A DNA stretch of 20,706 bases. Source: a virus. Below are positions 1-8,922 of the stretch, piece by piece. The position numbers and the translations under genes were made by a program. How positions within the stretch are numbered: the stretch's first letter is position 1; each line of letters begins with the position of its first letter. The notes beneath the pieces are model-generated. The model was not told the DNA's origin. It ran no database searches and saw nothing but the letters and a program-made list of their open reading frames with translations. The stretch lies in the IMG/VR virus record IMGVR_UViG_3300009702_000490, positions 1 through 20,706 of that record. One strand, given 5' to 3'.

Positions 1-3
1 GTT

Positions 4-225
4 ATGGCTAAGTTCGCAGAGAATCCAAACGCATTCATTATTCTAGAATCCTCTATTGACGGACGCACGATTAACCCCTATACTATAGCTTCAACTACCG
101 CTTTAGAAGCTGTCTCAACTCTATACCCGGATGTCGATGCTAATTGGTTTAATATCGTTATCCGCGGCCGATTCCATCTAACCCAGCTTGAATTCGAAGG
201 CTCCCAGCCAACTAGGAAGAGGTAA
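4..225 (+). CDS. Small unknown protein at the window edge, possibly partial
   Basis: This is a 73-residue frame ending in a TAA that lies 3 bases before the next gene. The ATG is at base 4 and the frame is still open at bases 1-3, so the true start could lie outside the window; any ribosome binding site would also be outside. The protein is mixed alpha/beta in character with a basic C-terminus (PTRKR) and has no signal peptide, membrane segment or motif I recognise. It sits directly upstream of three virion protein genes on the same strand, so it is probably co-transcribed with them and may be a minor structural or assembly protein. That role is inferred from position only. Confidence 0.6.
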   Translation: MAKFAENPNAFIILESSIDGRTINPYTIASTTALEAVSTLYPDVDANWFNIVIRGRFHLTQLEFEGSQPTRKR

Positions 226-230
226 TTCTC

Positions 231-1121
231 ATGGCTACATTTACTAGTCTGGGCACAACTTTTAATGAACCGCAGAATACACAGGCTGAACTTTTTCGGA
301 ATGCTCTGCAGTCTGCTATTGGTAATAAGCCTATTGTTCAGTTTCAGAATCCTGATGGAACGCCAAATGGAACTTTATCTGGGGGTAGTACACTAACTCC
401 AGGACTTATTGCATTAACTCAGGATTTTATTGACTCAAATGCTGGCGTTAGGACTGAATTTCAACCTTCTCAACCTGACAAAAGACAGAAGCAAGCTAGA
501 ATAAATCGAAACCCATCTGCTTCTGGACGAACTAGTGCTGCAAGTGGGCGTTCTTCTGCCTCTGCTTCTGCTACGTCACAGTTGGCTAAGGAAGCCTTGC
601 CTGAGATTATTGCACTTGCTAGGAATATTGCGAGTCGCGGTGGCACAAATGAAGCAAAGAATGCTTCCAATGATTTAGCTTCTCTTCGTAATGATTTACA
701 GAACACATTCAACATGCTTTCTGTTGAGAATGCTAAAGGACTTGCTGGAGACGCTGTTCAGGAAGTATTGCGGCAGTTCCGTGAAGTTACCTTTCCTAAG
801 ATTACAGCAATTTCTGAAGCTGCTGGAACCTCAAAGAGTGCACTGCGAGCATTGCTTACTCAGGATGCTGAAGCTCGCGCAGGAGGCCAGGCAGCGAAAT
901 TGATTCTTGATACTGTAGCAAGATTTGCAGAGTTACAGAATCAGAATGCAAGTCAACAAGTAGCTGCGGCGCAGACTCCTGTATCGGACCAGCTGCTTAA
1001 ACTTTTACAGGTTGCTCCTGAGATTTTGACTAATACAAATAATCTTATTCGAACAAAGACTGGACGAGGCTTCGCTAGTGTGAGCGGGGCTCAGAATACA
1101 TTCCGAAATAGGGTAGGATAA
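231..1121 (+). CDS. Putative internal virion / ejection protein (first of three)
   Basis: The protein has 296 residues. A GAGG element sits 8 bases before the ATG. Residues about 1-90 are polar. Residues about 95-116 form a low-complexity Ser/Ala/Gly linker, and the rest is predicted to be largely helical, rich in Ala, Gln, Leu and Asn, with no Cys and no membrane segment. I recognise no enzyme motif. The context is the main evidence: it is followed by a 501-residue helical protein and a 1882-residue virion protein, the increasing-size order of the T7-like ejection proteins gp14, gp15 and gp16. The stop overlaps the next start as TAATG, so translation is probably coupled. The ejection role is an inference from synteny and composition, not from a sequence match. 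Confidence 0.65.
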   Translation: MATFTSLGTTFNEPQNTQAELFRNALQSAIGNKPIVQFQNPDGTPNGTLSGGSTLTPGLIALTQDFIDSNAGVRTEFQPSQPDKRQKQARINRNPSASGRTSAASGRSSASASATSQLAKEALPEIIALARNIASRGGTNEAKNASNDLASLRNDLQNTFNMLSVENAKGLAGDAVQEVLRQFREVTFPKITAISEAAGTSKSALRALLTQDAEARAGGQAAKLILDTVARFAELQNQNASQQVAAAQTPVSDQLLKLLQVAPEILTNTNNLIRTKTGRGFASVSGAQNTFRNRVG

Positions 1122-2626
1122 TGGCTAAACCTGTACCTACTATAACCTTAAACAAGGTAGCTCCTTCAGTTCGTAGACTACTTAGTTCTGCAGCTGAAGG
1201 TGCTAAAACTCCTGTACTTGATAATGAATCCGTTCGCCGTGCGTTTGGAATCCTAGAACTTGATGCTAAGATTGCTCCTCCTACTACGAGACAGACTTCA
1301 GAAAATCCTGCAGTTGATGCGCTGCTCGGTGCCAGAGATGCTCAGTCTCAGACACAGATACAGTTACAGGCACGCTCTGATGTTCTAGGAAGTAGAATTG
1401 CTTCTCGTATTGGAATTCCTGACACTCAGAGTAGACTTGAAGCATTGACTCAGGGTGTTCTATTTGGGGATAAGAATCCTGAGACCATAACCGAAATTAA
1501 GCGATTGAATGCGGTTCTGACAACACAGAATAATCTTTTAGCACAGGAATTGAAAACTACACTTTCCAAGGACCCTGAGATTATCCAACTTAATAAGCAG
1601 GCTGCTACAGATAAAGTCAGAGTAGCAAATGCACAGACAAATCTTACTCAAGCAAATGCTATTGCAGCTACGACACGAGCTGAGCAAGCTGCTGAACGTG
1701 GTCGAAGGGATGCTAGTAAAGTACAGGAAGCTGCTCGTAAGGCCGCATTATCAGATAGTGCTATAAATACAATAGGTAGACTTCTTAATATAGATGATAC
1801 GCAGGCTAGTAAAACTTTGTTATCTGGTGCAGTCCCTGTTTCAATCAAACCCTTGGCTCAAGCACTTGAAGCAGGATCTGATGCAGTAAATATTAAGTCC
1901 CAGTCTGTTAGAATTGATGATGTTTCAAGAAAGGCTTATAGAAACTTTGTATCTACATCGCCTCAGGTAACTGCTGAGAATCGAGATATTGTTCTTAAGA
2001 ATTATGATGAAGTAAGTCAACTTCTTGATAAGATAGATATTCAAGCAGGTGAGGCAGTTTCTACTGAGATCGCTACAACAGGTAACGTTCTCCTTAATAA
2101 GGATAAAGCTCTTATTGCTGCAAAGAAAGAAAGTCTGTTCAAGTTAAAGGCCGGACAAGCTGCCTTGGATCGCTTTAGCGCGCAGACTTTAGCAAATCCA
2201 GAATTGCTTTTGCCTAAGATAGGAGCTGCCGAGGATATTGCTCTTGCTAATGAATTGATTTCTTTAATGCAAGATAATACGGGTGGACAGAATGACTCCT
2301 TTCAGAATAGACTTACTACAGCAATTAAAAGTTTTGATCAAGGATTACGTAGAAAGGATAAGCGATCTGTTGCTACTAGATTTTTAGACGGTAGTCCAGA
2401 AATTATAGCTATGGAGAAGCAAGAAATTATTGTACTAAAGACAATGATTCATGCGGCTCTTGATCGTTATAATGCTGTGCATAAACAATTCGGTTTTGAT
2501 CTTTCTCCGAGTATTTCTGATAGTATTTTTCAAGCTGCTATAATTAATACAAAACTACCTGCAATAATTCGAGGACAAAGTAATGATTTACCTCTACAAT
2601 TACCTACCCCTCCATTTAGGTTCTAA
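1121..2626 (+). CDS. Putative internal virion / ejection protein (second of three), helical
   Basis: The protein has 501 residues and starts within the stop of the previous gene (TAATG). An AGGA lies only 2-3 bases ahead of the ATG, so reinitiation after the upstream stop is likely. It is almost entirely helix-forming, with long Ala/Gln/Leu/Lys/Glu-rich stretches and heptad-like spacing at about residues 150-215, which suggests coiled coil. I see no Cys-rich site, catalytic motif or signal peptide. The gene ends 3 bases before the giant virion gene. By order and composition it would be the middle member of an ejection-protein trio (compare T7 gp15). A scaffold or tail-tube-associated protein is the main alternative. 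Confidence 0.6.
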   Translation: MAKPVPTITLNKVAPSVRRLLSSAAEGAKTPVLDNESVRRAFGILELDAKIAPPTTRQTSENPAVDALLGARDAQSQTQIQLQARSDVLGSRIASRIGIPDTQSRLEALTQGVLFGDKNPETITEIKRLNAVLTTQNNLLAQELKTTLSKDPEIIQLNKQAATDKVRVANAQTNLTQANAIAATTRAEQAAERGRRDASKVQEAARKAALSDSAINTIGRLLNIDDTQASKTLLSGAVPVSIKPLAQALEAGSDAVNIKSQSVRIDDVSRKAYRNFVSTSPQVTAENRDIVLKNYDEVSQLLDKIDIQAGEAVSTEIATTGNVLLNKDKALIAAKKESLFKLKAGQAALDRFSAQTLANPELLLPKIGAAEDIALANELISLMQDNTGGQNDSFQNRLTTAIKSFDQGLRRKDKRSVATRFLDGSPEIIAMEKQEIIVLKTMIHAALDRYNAVHKQFGFDLSPSISDSIFQAAIINTKLPAIIRGQSNDLPLQLPTPPFRF

Positions 2627-2629
2627 ATA

Positions 2630-5600
2630 ATGTCTCTCAATCCTTTACTGGATGCAGACCTCGCGCACCAGGCAGAAAGTCTTTTCCAAGGAAAGACTGA
2701 TAGCTTTGAACTGAATGATTTGATTGAATTTCCTGCAGCAGTTGTTACAGATATTGGTGTTTCCTTAATTAATAGTTTCCTTCCGAAGAATGATGAAATT
2801 CAAACAGAGGATGTTCTCTCAAAGATAAGTACAGACCTTAGCGATTTCTATCTAAATCATAGAACAGGAGTTAATGTAACTTCCTTCATCGGAGGATTGA
2901 TTCTTCCTGGTGTTCTTGTAGGTAAGGCATTGAAGTTAGCCAAAGCGGGAAAGATTGGCTTAGCAGGACGCCCGTTTCAATTCTTTGATAATAAGATAGG
3001 ACAGAATAGAGATGCCGCCTTGCAACTTCTTAAGGATGGAGGAGATTCTACTCTTCAATTGATTCAAGCTAAGAGACGTTGGCGCGGCGCAGTCATCGGA
3101 CAGGCTGCTCTAGAGAGTGCTACCTTTGAGGGCGCAGTTGCTCTTATGCTGAATGGACATCCTTTCCTTGAGAATTATAATGAATCCGACTTTCTAATTG
3201 GGACAGCACTAGGCACAGCTTTTGTTCCTATTAAATTAATCTGGGAAGGAAACAGATTTAGAAAATTAGCACAAGAGATTGAGAGCAAGGACATCGCAGG
3301 CCCGGCTGTTCCGCTGGCTACGCAGACAATTATACCTACGCTGAAGGGGGCAAGGAATCTTGGTGAAGAGATTGGCCGCAGAGCTTTTCGTATTTCTGAG
3401 CAAGAGAATCTGCTTGCTAGTGATATAAATGCAACTACTCGAGAGATTGTAGATACGGAACTTGTTAAGACTAAGCGCAAACAAGCTGATGCTGTAGTTT
3501 CAATGATGACTCCTCGGTTGAAGGATACTTTGAGAAAGGCCGCAAATCTGACTGGAGATAAGTTAAACCTCGTAGGAGAAGCAAAAGATCCTTTCCTGAC
3601 AGATAGCCTTGGTCATATCCTGAGTGCAGTTAATTCTCGCTTTCAGAGCTTCATGGGCGTAGATAGATTTGATTTATTCACAACCAAGAGTGCTGTTTCT
3701 AAGGAAGCTGCGAAGGATTTAGGAATTAAACATGTCTTTGTGGATGCTAAAGATTCTGGTGGTGTCGGAATAGAATCCTTTGAAGGCGGCACTATTGCCG
3801 ATGTTCAAAGCTTTCTGCGATTGGGGAAGCTAGAGCCTTTTGCTTCTGAGACGAATGCTGCTAAGGCTATCTCTGAAAGCTCTGGCAGAGATATTACAGA
3901 GTTATTCAATGGAGATAAGATTCGTGTAGGCAATACTGATGTTCAGCTCCAGCGACAGGAGAATCATTTTACTCTTACACTGTTCGATTCAGATAAGGAG
4001 ATTGCAGAAAGGAGCCAACTTCGTAAGTTCGTTCAGGATACAGTAAGGATAATTAATAATCCCAATGCTACTATGGATGTCAAGATAGTCCAGACTGAAA
4101 TTCCTGTTGCAGGTCAGGGAGAACTTTCAAAGTTCTTCGACAAGGCACAGAAGCTTTCCGAGAGGGAAGCCAAGTTCTTAGTAGATGATACCGTTGGTAA
4201 CGCTTCTATGACACCTGGACAATTTACTGGAGAACAGCTTACAAATCCAAGACAGTTCTATATCTCTGGAGAAGGTCTAGCTACTGGACAGAGATTAATT
4301 GGTCCTGTCACAGGGGCTAGAACCTTTACCGATGTAACTCCTGAAGGTGGAAAGGTTGCTTTAATTGAAATTCCTAAGAATACTCGGATAGCTACTCCTG
4401 AGGACCTTCGTGCGCTCCGTGAAGTAGCAGCAGACCAAGGGATTAACTTCTTCAAAGGAAATAGAGTTCTTCCACTTGATAAGCTCATCACTCCAGAGAC
4501 AACTAGATTCTTGGCTAAGCAGGGCTTTGCTGGTGTGGATGTTAATCTTACTAATCCTGCACGAAGAACTTTTTCTACTCTTGGTGTTCATCTTTTTGGA
4601 AAGGGCGCTATTGTTCGACAGGGCGAGGTTGCTCAATCCCAACTTATAAAGGCAAGAGGACTTCCTGTATTTCCAAATGAACATGAGATTGCAGTCTATT
4701 CTCCTTTCCATGGGCGAGTTCTTCCTGCTTCTCAAGCGAAATTAGTTCTTGGAGCTGCGGATATTGAAGGTGGCTATGTCAGGAACTTTAAATATACTAT
4801 TGGTAAGATAGTTTCTGGACTTACTGACTTCGCTCCTTTTAGAGATGCTACTCATATTACCGAGGCACAATATCTGGATGCTATTGCGGCACTTCCTCAA
4901 GGTAAGTTTATTCCCAAGGTTATTGATGTTGCTATTGATGACCTGCCTAGGCTTAATGCGATAAGCACTCGGCCGGACTTAGTAGATAAGGTCCGTCTTA
5001 TTGGCCCAGGAGGAAAAGCCATCTCGACGGCAGGCGATCTTTCTTCTGAGCAGCTAACTGCTGTTCTTAACAGTGCAAAGGTAGAATGGGCAAGAGCTTT
5101 GCATGAGCGCGGTTATGCTATTGAACAGATAGTACGCTATACGAATACTCCTCAGAATACTGTTGAGAAGTTCTTGGCTGCGGATTTTAATCCCGAGCTG
5201 CTAAGAGACTTTGCAGATAAGACTGCACAGTTTCAAATCTTTGCTAGCAGTGAAGCAGGTTCGATAGCTAGATATCTGCGGCCGAAGATGCTTAAGCTTT
5301 CAGGAGATAAGCTGAATAGTCAGGACCTGATTCGTAACCGACAGATTCAGGAGTATGATAGGAAACTGCTTGATAATGCCGCAGATGCCGTAATTGAAGA
5401 AGTTACTAGTATTGCAGCTTCTGAAGTTCCTCTAGTTGGTGCGCTTATGGATATTGTACGTGATTCTCGCTTTGCTACTTTGATAGAGAATGGCCGCGAA
5501 TTCTTCACCAGCTTTGGTCTAGGAAAGTCTACAATAACTTCCAGAGATTTTACTCTTAGAAATCTACCTACAGTTGATGGAAGAAAGCTTGGCGACTTAG

Positions 5601-8278
5601 TAACAGGTGTGGGAGATAACATCGGGAATGCTATCAACAAAGCTATTAGCAACAAGGAAGGAACAGGTATTGTTGATAGAGCTAATAGAGCATTCCGTCC
5701 TATAGCAGATGATCCTGTTGCTACAGTGTTCTTTGGACAGATATTCAAATCGCTTAATAAAGTAGGCGATAAGCAAGCACGACAGATGCTTTATATTCCA
5801 GATAGTGAGACTACTGGCAAGATAGCTATAGCCTTTGAAACAACAGAAGGTGGCAGTGCAGTTCCTACAGAGTTTCTTCGTTATGTAAAAGCTAATGGAG
5901 AATTCTCAGATGAAGTGATTCATGTTAATATAGATTCCGTGCATAATCTTCTCTTGAATGCTTGGCCGAATGTGCAGCAGGATATGCTTGCACTTATAAA
6001 TGTCAATCGAGCCTTGATTGGAAAGCCAGATATAGTTCCTCGTGGTATTTGGTTTCCTTATAATGACCTTAGAAATTCTCACAAGGCATATTTGTTCGAT
6101 GGAATTAATCCTGATAATACTCGGGTAGTAATTGGTAAGACACCCGCAGAATTGGATGCGAAACTATTCGAGCTTAAGAAAGAACTTGATCCTAGTATTC
6201 AAGTAGTCAAGCAAAGTAATGTGGAGGATTTTAATAGACTATCTGCCTATGAAGCTACAAATGAATTCAAGCGTGCAGACGCTACGCTAAAGAAGTCAGG
6301 AGTTCTTGTAGAGAATGTTTCTGCTACTCCTGAATTGCTTGATGAAATTCTGCGCTCTCTTGAGGGAGATATCTGGAAGCATGGCAGAACTCTTGTGCGT
6401 CATGCAGGTTATAAATTGTTCGACCAACTAGATGCAATTACTACGCAGAGGCAAGCAAGTGCGCGTAGTGCTCTAGGGACATTTGCACAGAAGGCTGCTA
6501 CGAAAGCGGACATGGGTACTGTTGTAGCCAAAACAGTTCTTGGATTGAATCTTCTTGATAATAACCAATTACTTAACACAGCGAATAATCAATTCTCTTT
6601 CATGATTGATAGAAGTGCTAACATCGTGGCAGATGCTATGCAGGCTGCTGGGATTGGGAAGGCCGCGTCCAATGTCAGTCTTGCCACCTATGAGCAGTTG
6701 ATAAAGGATCTTTCTGCAAAAGGTATTCCCAATCCATATTCAGGCTGGGAACAGTTTGCTGCAGCTAATAGCAAGATTATTCAAGGAGCTGCTCCTGGTT
6801 TTGTGGCTCGTGCTAACTCTGCACTTGTTACATTGACTTTGCGAGCTTGGGAACTTTCACATGCTGCGGTTACTACAATGAGTCTGCCAATTGTACTTGG
6901 TGCGGAGCTGACTTCTCAAGGAGGTTTTACTTATCCACTGAAATATATGATGAAGGGAACTAAGAGTCTCTTCTCTTCGCTTCCTGAACATGTTACTAGG
7001 AGAGCGACTGCAGCAAGGAAAGGTTATACTAGCCTTATGACGGCAGAGCTTACAGAGAGCATGGAGAAGCTAGTCTCTGGTAGCACGATACTTGATAAGG
7101 TTGCAGATAATAAAGCTGCGCGGACTGCGTTCAGGATTCTTACGGCCGCATCCGATACTTCTGAGATTATCACAAGAGAGCTTGCCTATAGTAGTTTCTA
7201 TGAACTTGCAATTGATACTCTTGGCAAGGGCAGAGACTTAGTTGAATATGAAAACTTTGCCAATACTTTTACCAAACGAGCAATGGGGAATTATGTAGCT
7301 CGTCAGCGTCCTGTACTTTTCCAGGGAACTCTTGGTGCTACCTTTGGTCTCTTCCAGACCTTTATGCTTTCTATGGCGCAGCAGATGTTTCGCTTTGTAG
7401 AACAGAAAGACCTGGCGGCAATTACTGCACTTATAGGAAGCCAGATTGGAATATTCGGTACAAATACTCTTCCTCTTTATGATACATTGAATACGGCTAT
7501 TGGTGCTTATTCTGGTGAAAAGCATGGAGATTTGAATACTCTTACGTTTAAGCTCTTTGGGAATAATGAAGATCAATCAAGGACTGCGGCCGAAGCAATT
7601 CTATTCGGACTTCCTAGTTCTCTCTTCCAGACTGCATTCTATACTCGAGGTGAGCTGGAGCCTAGACTTCCTTTCTCTGCTGGACGAGGAGGATTGTCGG
7701 TTCTGCCTCCTGTAGTAAGTGCTGCCGTTCAACTTTTTCAAACTGCAAAAGATACTGCTACGAACATTATAGAGATTGCTGCGAATGCAGGAACGCCTAT
7801 TGACATTAGCAGAGCAGTGGGTGAGGGACTTAGTCTTCAGACAGTTTCGCGGCCAATTGCAAGAATAGCTGAACTTATCACGGGAACTTCTCGAGATAGA
7901 ACAGGAAGGATTATTGATGCGAATACTTCATTTCAGATGAATGTGGCTACAGTGAGCCGCGTCTTTGCTTCTCGGCCGCTAAAGGAACAAGTGCTACGGT
8001 CTCTTAATTATTCTAATGATTACTACACGGCTATTGATAATCAGAATCGTAAAGATGTAATTCGAGCTATGCGCTCACTCGTCACAGGTAATCCAGATAA
8101 TGAAACTTTTGGGAGTCTCTTCCAAAGATATATGGATGCTGGAGGAAGTTTGAAAGGGTTTCAGCAAGCGATGAACGAGTCAATGCTTTCTTTGAGCAAT
8201 GGACCCGCTCAGTCGCTTGCTGATGAAAGGAATAGACATACTGAAATAGATAAGATATTCCAGGGTTATCTGAATTAA
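2630..8278 (+). CDS. Giant internal virion protein (polyvalent-like), candidate ejection protein
   Basis: The protein has 1882 residues, the longest in the window. An AGG lies 8-9 bases before the ATG. Residues about 84-98 form a hydrophobic Gly-rich helix (FIGGLILPGVLVG). Residues about 545-665 contain a pattern seen in ART-like modules of phage polyvalent proteins: a strand plus IPKNTRI, then FLAKQGFAGVDV, then a terminal hydrophobic strand. The C-terminal third has hydrophobic, possibly membrane-active helices at about 1415-1440 and 1560-1620, including RPVLFQG and FGLFQTF near residues 1560-1580. I associate these with very large structural proteins of podovirus-like phages. I find no lytic transglycosylase (SLT) motif and no phage RNA polymerase motifs of the T7 or N4 type, which are the two functions usually found in proteins of this position and size. 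The gene ends on a TAA that overlaps the stop of the opposing gene. The virion location is likely; the enzymatic content is uncertain. Confidence 0.75.
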   Translation: MSLNPLLDADLAHQAESLFQGKTDSFELNDLIEFPAAVVTDIGVSLINSFLPKNDEIQTEDVLSKISTDLSDFYLNHRTGVNVTSFIGGLILPGVLVGKALKLAKAGKIGLAGRPFQFFDNKIGQNRDAALQLLKDGGDSTLQLIQAKRRWRGAVIGQAALESATFEGAVALMLNGHPFLENYNESDFLIGTALGTAFVPIKLIWEGNRFRKLAQEIESKDIAGPAVPLATQTIIPTLKGARNLGEEIGRRAFRISEQENLLASDINATTREIVDTELVKTKRKQADAVVSMMTPRLKDTLRKAANLTGDKLNLVGEAKDPFLTDSLGHILSAVNSRFQSFMGVDRFDLFTTKSAVSKEAAKDLGIKHVFVDAKDSGGVGIESFEGGTIADVQSFLRLGKLEPFASETNAAKAISESSGRDITELFNGDKIRVGNTDVQLQRQENHFTLTLFDSDKEIAERSQLRKFVQDTVRIINNPNATMDVKIVQTEIPVAGQGELSKFFDKAQKLSEREAKFLVDDTVGNASMTPGQFTGEQLTNPRQFYISGEGLATGQRLIGPVTGARTFTDVTPEGGKVALIEIPKNTRIATPEDLRALREVAADQGINFFKGNRVLPLDKLITPETTRFLAKQGFAGVDVNLTNPARRTFSTLGVHLFGKGAIVRQGEVAQSQLIKARGLPVFPNEHEIAVYSPFHGRVLPASQAKLVLGAADIEGGYVRNFKYTIGKIVSGLTDFAPFRDATHITEAQYLDAIAALPQGKFIPKVIDVAIDDLPRLNAISTRPDLVDKVRLIGPGGKAISTAGDLSSEQLTAVLNSAKVEWARALHERGYAIEQIVRYTNTPQNTVEKFLAADFNPELLRDFADKTAQFQIFASSEAGSIARYLRPKMLKLSGDKLNSQDLIRNRQIQEYDRKLLDNAADAVIEEVTSIAASEVPLVGALMDIVRDSRFATLIENGREFFTSFGLGKSTITSRDFTLRNLPTVDGRKLGDLVTGVGDNIGNAINKAISNKEGTGIVDRANRAFRPIADDPVATVFFGQIFKSLNKVGDKQARQMLYIPDSETTGKIAIAFETTEGGSAVPTEFLRYVKANGEFSDEVIHVNIDSVHNLLLNAWPNVQQDMLALINVNRALIGKPDIVPRGIWFPYNDLRNSHKAYLFDGINPDNTRVVIGKTPAELDAKLFELKKELDPSIQVVKQSNVEDFNRLSAYEATNEFKRADATLKKSGVLVENVSATPELLDEILRSLEGDIWKHGRTLVRHAGYKLFDQLDAITTQRQASARSALGTFAQKAATKADMGTVVAKTVLGLNLLDNNQLLNTANNQFSFMIDRSANIVADAMQAAGIGKAASNVSLATYEQLIKDLSAKGIPNPYSGWEQFAAANSKIIQGAAPGFVARANSALVTLTLRAWELSHAAVTTMSLPIVLGAELTSQGGFTYPLKYMMKGTKSLFSSLPEHVTRRATAARKGYTSLMTAELTESMEKLVSGSTILDKVADNKAARTAFRILTAASDTSEIITRELAYSSFYELAIDTLGKGRDLVEYENFANTFTKRAMGNYVARQRPVLFQGTLGATFGLFQTFMLSMAQQMFRFVEQKDLAAITALIGSQIGIFGTNTLPLYDTLNTAIGAYSGEKHGDLNTLTFKLFGNNEDQSRTAAEAILFGLPSSLFQTAFYTRGELEPRLPFSAGRGGLSVLPPVVSAAVQLFQTAKDTATNIIEIAANAGTPIDISRAVGEGLSLQTVSRPIARIAELITGTSRDRTGRIIDANTSFQMNVATVSRVFASRPLKEQVLRSLNYSNDYYTAIDNQNRKDVIRAMRSLVTGNPDNETFGSLFQRYMDAGGSLKGFQQAMNESMLSLSNGPAQSLADERNRHTEIDKIFQGYLN
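8275..8278. other. Convergent junction with overlapping stop codons and no terminator
   Basis: The rightward virion block and the leftward replication block meet inside the palindromic sequence TTAATTAA-like stretch at 8275-8280. The + stop TAA is 8276-8278 and the - stop TAA is 8275-8277. No GC-rich hairpin followed by a T-run is visible on either strand within the ends of the two genes. Transcripts would therefore be expected to run into each other unless termination occurs inside coding sequence or is factor-dependent. Confidence 0.85.
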
Positions 8279-8511
8279 TTACCTATTTTGAAGATGTCCT
8301 TTTTCTCCTCTGTGGTCAGGTCATTGAGTAGCTTGTTGTCCACCGCATATCTTGCGCCCAATCCATACTTCTCAGCCACAGTATTGCGCCTTTCCATGTC
8401 TGCCGTAGCATATTGTTCTTTACGGAAGAACTTGGATACTCGGCAGTTTTCCTGTGGATCTCTTACTAATGCTACAAAATAAACAGGTATTTTCTTCTCA
8501 CTCACTGTCAT
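8275..8511 (-). CDS. Small unknown protein, last gene of the leftward operon
   Basis: The protein has up to 78 residues and is charged and soluble, with no recognised motif. The C-terminal half is helical and Lys/Glu-rich. The start is ambiguous. The ATG at 8511 is only about 2 bases after an AGGAG, which is too close, whereas the in-frame GTG at codon 3 (8503-8505) is 7 bases after it, the normal spacing. I therefore favour translation from GTG, giving 76 residues. The AGGAG itself overlaps the stop codon of the upstream gene. Its stop overlaps that of the giant virion gene on the other strand. Confidence 0.65.
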   Translation of the reverse strand: MTVSEKKIPVYFVALVRDPQENCRVSKFFRKEQYATADMERRNTVAEKYGLGARYAVDNKLLNDLTTEEKKDIFKIGN

Positions 8512-8516
8512 TCTCC

Positions 8517-8750
8517 TTAGAAAGGTGGCTCTTCCTCTAGCTCATCTTTCTCTTCTTCCCCATATTCCCTTTCTGTAAGTGCCGCATGACACTCTGAGCG
8601 CACTTTCCCCGGATCGAATTTCTTTTCAATCCATTCCAGATAGGAAGAAGGAACAAGATACTCGCCATTGGAATCCTTTTCCCTCAGACCAAGTCCCTTG
8701 TGCTTACCAAAATAAAGAATGAAACCTTTATCTTCACTTTGTTCGGTCAT
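8517..8750 (-). CDS. Small FGKxKG-motif protein (DUF3820 / ExoX C-terminal-like)
   Basis: The protein has 77 residues. Residues 14-19 read FGKHKG and residues 36-40 read SYLEW. A glycine-containing FGKxKG loop followed by an S-Y-L-x-W helix is the signature of the small domain known as DUF3820, also found as the C-terminal domain of ExoX-like exonucleases. Here it is a stand-alone protein with a very acidic tail ending EEEPPF. GGAG lies 7 bases before the ATG. It overlaps the start of the next upstream gene by 17 bases. A second, diverged FGxxKG protein is encoded at 11188-11379 next to a DEDDh exonuclease, so this one may be an accessory nucleic-acid-binding subunit; that is inference. Confidence 0.6.
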   Translation of the reverse strand: MTEQSEDKGFILYFGKHKGLGLREKDSNGEYLVPSSYLEWIEKKFDPGKVRSECHAALTEREYGEEEKDELEEEPPF

Positions 8751-8922
8751 CTCTATACTCCGCTTCGTTAGATAGGTAGATAGCTAGATGCAAGAGAGCA
8801 CTGCTCAATTTCTCGAAAAGAACATCAGTCTGAGCAATGCTTCTTGCTTGGCACATCTCGGCTACTTCTTTAAGTTTCCTAATAAGTCGTTTCTTCTCCT
8901 CTCTTTGGTAGGCGGTAATCAT
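8734..8922 (-). CDS. Small helical unknown protein
   Basis: The protein has 62 residues, mostly predicted helix, with a basic N-terminal third (REEKKRLIRKLK) and an acidic C-terminus. No motif is recognised. GGGAG lies about 9 bases upstream of the ATG. It overlaps the dUTPase gene by 4 bases (ATGA) and the downstream FGKxKG gene by 17 bases, so it is translated as part of the dense operon. The length and polar, amphipathic composition fit a small DNA-binding or partner protein, but there is no direct evidence of function. Confidence 0.6.
   Translation of the reverse strand: MITAYQREEKKRLIRKLKEVAEMCQARSIAQTDVLFEKLSSALLHLAIYLSNEAEYRDDRTK

Noticed and set aside
5347-5748. 133-codon antisense frame inside the giant virion gene
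   Set aside because: Fully inside a clear coding region, low-complexity Ser/Thr/Pro-rich translation with no domain.
2630-8278. N4-like virion RNA polymerase or T7 gp16-type transglycosylase in the giant protein
   Set aside because: Neither the phage RNA polymerase catalytic motifs nor the ES...GLMQ-type SLT motifs could be found in the translation.
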